A stretch of 64,000 nt of DNA from Adineta ricciae (Eukaryota > Rotifera > Eurotatoria > Adinetida > Adinetidae), in NCBI GenBank assembly GCA_905250025.1, contig CAJNOJ010000030.1:248001-312000 (forward strand), written 5' to 3'. The notes beneath the pieces were generated by a model that was not told the DNA's origin, searched no databases, and saw only the letters and a list, made by a program, of their open reading frames with translations. Below, piece after piece: positions 61,834 through 64,000 of this stretch (position 1 is the stretch's first letter; every line of letters begins with the position of its first letter). The position numbers and the translations under genes are program-made.

Positions 61834-62725
61834 AACTAGAGCAACGGGATGATCATTTTCTTCTTCTTGCATAAAAAATAGAAGGATTTCCTTGGGTAAA
61901 ACAAGCGAATCGAATTGAAACAAAACAAAAAGAAATATTTGCGTGAGAAAGAAAAAATATTTCTATATTAATCTGATTGTCTAACACTATCAATCAAAAT
62001 CAACATATTCTCAAACACTAACACAATTCATGTGAATGAAATCGCTTCTCATTGGTCAGTCGATTCGATTGTCCAGTGAGTTTCATCGAATTTACTATTT
62101 GAGATGCATATCTATGCAAAAATTTCATCAATATCCATCCCGTTTGTTTATTATTATCTATTCCATACTGCTTAAAGGCAGGGAGAAAAAAAAACTGACA
62201 AATGATGAATACTCTTTCCATATCGTAATTATATAGATGAAGTTGAAGATTAACGTACGAACTTTCCTCGATAATAATACGTGTCAAGTGCATAATTCTT
62301 ATACATATCTATCGATATAAATAGTGTGGGAAGAAGAAAGATACCAACCGTAAATGTCATATATAAAGTCCAGAATTTCAAGAGACGATCAATTTAGCGA
62401 CAAGCTACGACCTGACTAGAATGCAATGAACTAGAAGGGCAAAATTAGAGGAAAAATCCAGCTAATTCTCGTGATAGATAATAAACACAGACGATGTCTA
62501 ATCAAAGTGTATTTTTTCATCTAACAATATACTTGTCTTGTTCAATGACAGTTGACAGACGTGATGATAGAAAGAAAAATGATCGAGTCTTGAAACCCAT
62601 CTGAATTAGTCCGATGAAAAGGAAAGAACATTAGAAATGACATTGACAATAATAAAACGAAAAATACTCACTGTTTATTCTTAGTCAAGGTTCTTGACTA
62701 AACTGATAATACATCGAGCAAAGGA

Positions 62726-62742
62726 TATGTATGTATGTATGT
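62726..62742 (+). repeat. (TATG)n microsatellite
   Basis: Four tetranucleotide copies in non-coding DNA. Confidence 0.8.
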
Positions 62743-63403
62743 TTCTTATCGATATTTAACTGCACAGATGATCTGTAAACATCGATACCGATCGATGATA
62801 ACAACATGCAACTGTTATGTTCGAGCAACTGAAGTAATTGTTAGAGCACGAGAGACGCTCAAATGCACATTCGAAGAACAAACGACACGAGAATGAGAAT
62901 AGTATTTTTACTCGTGGTTGTCTTTTTCTCCTCCTCCTTCTCATCTTCCCGCTGTTGATCTTTAAATTTTGAGCATACACGCACGGAAAAGACCTGCTCT
63001 CGTGTCATCCCTCTATTTCCTTTGTTTGATGATACGCATACATACATGTAAATACCATTCTAAATTATAGTAATATGCTCATTTTTATCTTTGTTTGATC
63101 TCGGCGTATTTCTATTGGAAAAACTCAGAAGAAACAAAAAAAAAGAACGATGACAAATGTCGATGATATAGTACATGCATAATAATTACTAATATAATGT
63201 TTTTTTCATAAATAGCTAGTGAAACTCAGAATGATTATATGGTAACATAAGAATGTATCATCGCATTCAATTTCATAACTGTATTTATGCTTTGATTTAT
63301 ATACAAAACAATTGAACAGAAACGTTCTTTGATCGAATATCGAACAAGATATCTATTCATGACGAAGTGATGTTCTACATAGAAATATGAAAATGAACAA
63401 GAT

Positions 63404-64000
63404 TTAGGCAGTACGTATAAGAGGACCAACGATAGTTTCGCTGGTTAAATTGACAATTGGTTTGAAAGGTGGACCAACAGGTTCTCCGAATCGATAATAA
63501 GCAGGTGGTGCACTATGTATAACAGGCACACCTGTCGCACGAACAATAGATGGTTGCGGTAGTGCACCGACGATTCGAAGTGTGGACGGTGGTCGATCGT
63601 ATGGTATTACACGTTGAGTGAGATATTGCGAAAGCAAAGATGGTTCTGTTCGAGGACTGTACGGTACCGGTGGTAGAACTGGTGGTCGGAATCCGTATGC
63701 TGGTCCGAGCATTCGTTGACCACCAATAATTGGATTTCGCATGTTTATTGTTTTGCTGCTGAGATTAGTTCCTATATTACCGTAGCCAGACTTCCTATAT
63801 AACAAAGCGGCACCTAGAAATAGAAGCGCTGCTAAAAATTCTAAGATTATTGTTGGTACCATAAGCCAAAAACCATAACGTTTATTGTAATAATAATCTC
63901 CTCGTACATTCGAATAGTCATTCGATTGTCGCCCGAATATTGGTAAACCAATAACAAGAAAAATAAATGCCATTATAGCTAGAGCTGCTGCTAAGTACGC
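63404..64000 (-). CDS. Multi-pass membrane protein with proline-rich PPxY tail (5' part outside the window)
   Basis: The frame is open to the window edge (AYLAAALAIMAFIFLVIGLP), so the start lies beyond 64000. Two membrane segments are visible (IMAFIFLVIGLPIF and FWLMVPTIILEFLAALLFLGA), separated by a short Tyr-rich loop (RGDYYYNKRYG). This resembles the last two helices of a tetraspan protein of the claudin/MARVEL type. The cytoplasmic tail of about 125 residues is rich in Pro, Arg and Tyr (PPVLPPVPYSPRTEPSL) and contains APPAYYRFGEP, a PPxY WW-domain ligand. The stop is at 63404 after GPLIRTA. No introns in the visible part. Family not assignable without the missing half. Confidence 0.6.
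   Translation of the reverse strand, partial: AYLAAALAIMAFIFLVIGLPIFGRQSNDYSNVRGDYYYNKRYGFWLMVPTIILEFLAALLFLGAALLYRKSGYGNIGTNLSSKTINMRNPIIGGQRMLGPAYGFRPPVLPPVPYSPRTEPSLLSQYLTQRVIPYDRPPSTLRIVGALPQPSIVRATGVPVIHSAPPAYYRFGEPVGPPFKPIVNLTSETIVGPLIRTA

Larger units (their letters stand above)
61484..63403. other. Long non-coding stretch upstream of the GPCR
   Basis: About 1.9 kb with no supported gene, containing an (AG)n run, a (TATG)n run and several pyrimidine/purine tracts. It holds the GPCR upstream region and the 3' UTR of the gene ending at 63404. Confidence 0.45.

Overview
The window is animal nuclear DNA: AT-rich, gene-dense on both strands, with many very short GT-AG introns (mostly about 50-60 bases). 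Conserved metazoan genes (DDX11, TFIIH p62, CK2-beta, egghead, CFAP210, GALNT, POLQ, eIF2-beta, R3HDM, TIKI, HIP1, a serotonin-type GPCR) sit next to an intronless secreted pectate-lyase-fold gene of a kind usually found in bacteria and fungi. Intron size, base composition and a probable foreign enzyme together suggest a bdelloid rotifer (Adineta/Rotaria-like). That is an inference; no rRNA or mitochondrial marker is present.

Layout. 0-8 kb: 3' part of DDX11 (+), then GTF2H1, CSNK2B and egghead (all -). 8-10 kb: non-coding. 10-16.6 kb (+): ciliary doublet protein CFAP210, a GALNT7-like O-glycosyltransferase and an SGNH hydrolase. 16.8-24.2 kb (+): DNA polymerase theta, interrupted by a 1.43 kb segment lacking a usable splice donor. 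24.5-25.9 kb (-): pectate-lyase-fold protein. 26-31 kb: sparse region with three tiny genes (-): a 34-residue cysteine-rich protein and two paralogous small proteins, each with a TATA box. 31-38 kb: A4GALT-like glycosyltransferase (+), eIF2-beta (-), R3H-domain protein (+), PPxY membrane protein (+).

38-52.5 kb (-): one or two very large genes of unknown family. The downstream part encodes tandem helical repeats with an exact 24-residue period, which I do not recognise. This is the best candidate for something undescribed. 52.6-61.5 kb (-): compact TIKI Wnt protease, HIP1-like endocytic adaptor without its actin-binding domain, and a 5-HT2-like GPCR with a huge third intracellular loop. 61.5-63.4 kb: non-coding. 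63.4-64 kb (-): 3' end of a membrane-protein gene cut by the window edge.

The genes share no single pathway. Several loosely group as genome maintenance (DDX11, p62, POLQ), Golgi glycosylation (egghead, GALNT, A4GALT-like) and signalling/trafficking (TIKI, HIP1, GPCR). No tRNA, rRNA, CRISPR array or intact transposase/reverse transcriptase was seen. Exon joins were read by eye from splice consensus and reading frame; end coordinates are CDS limits including introns.
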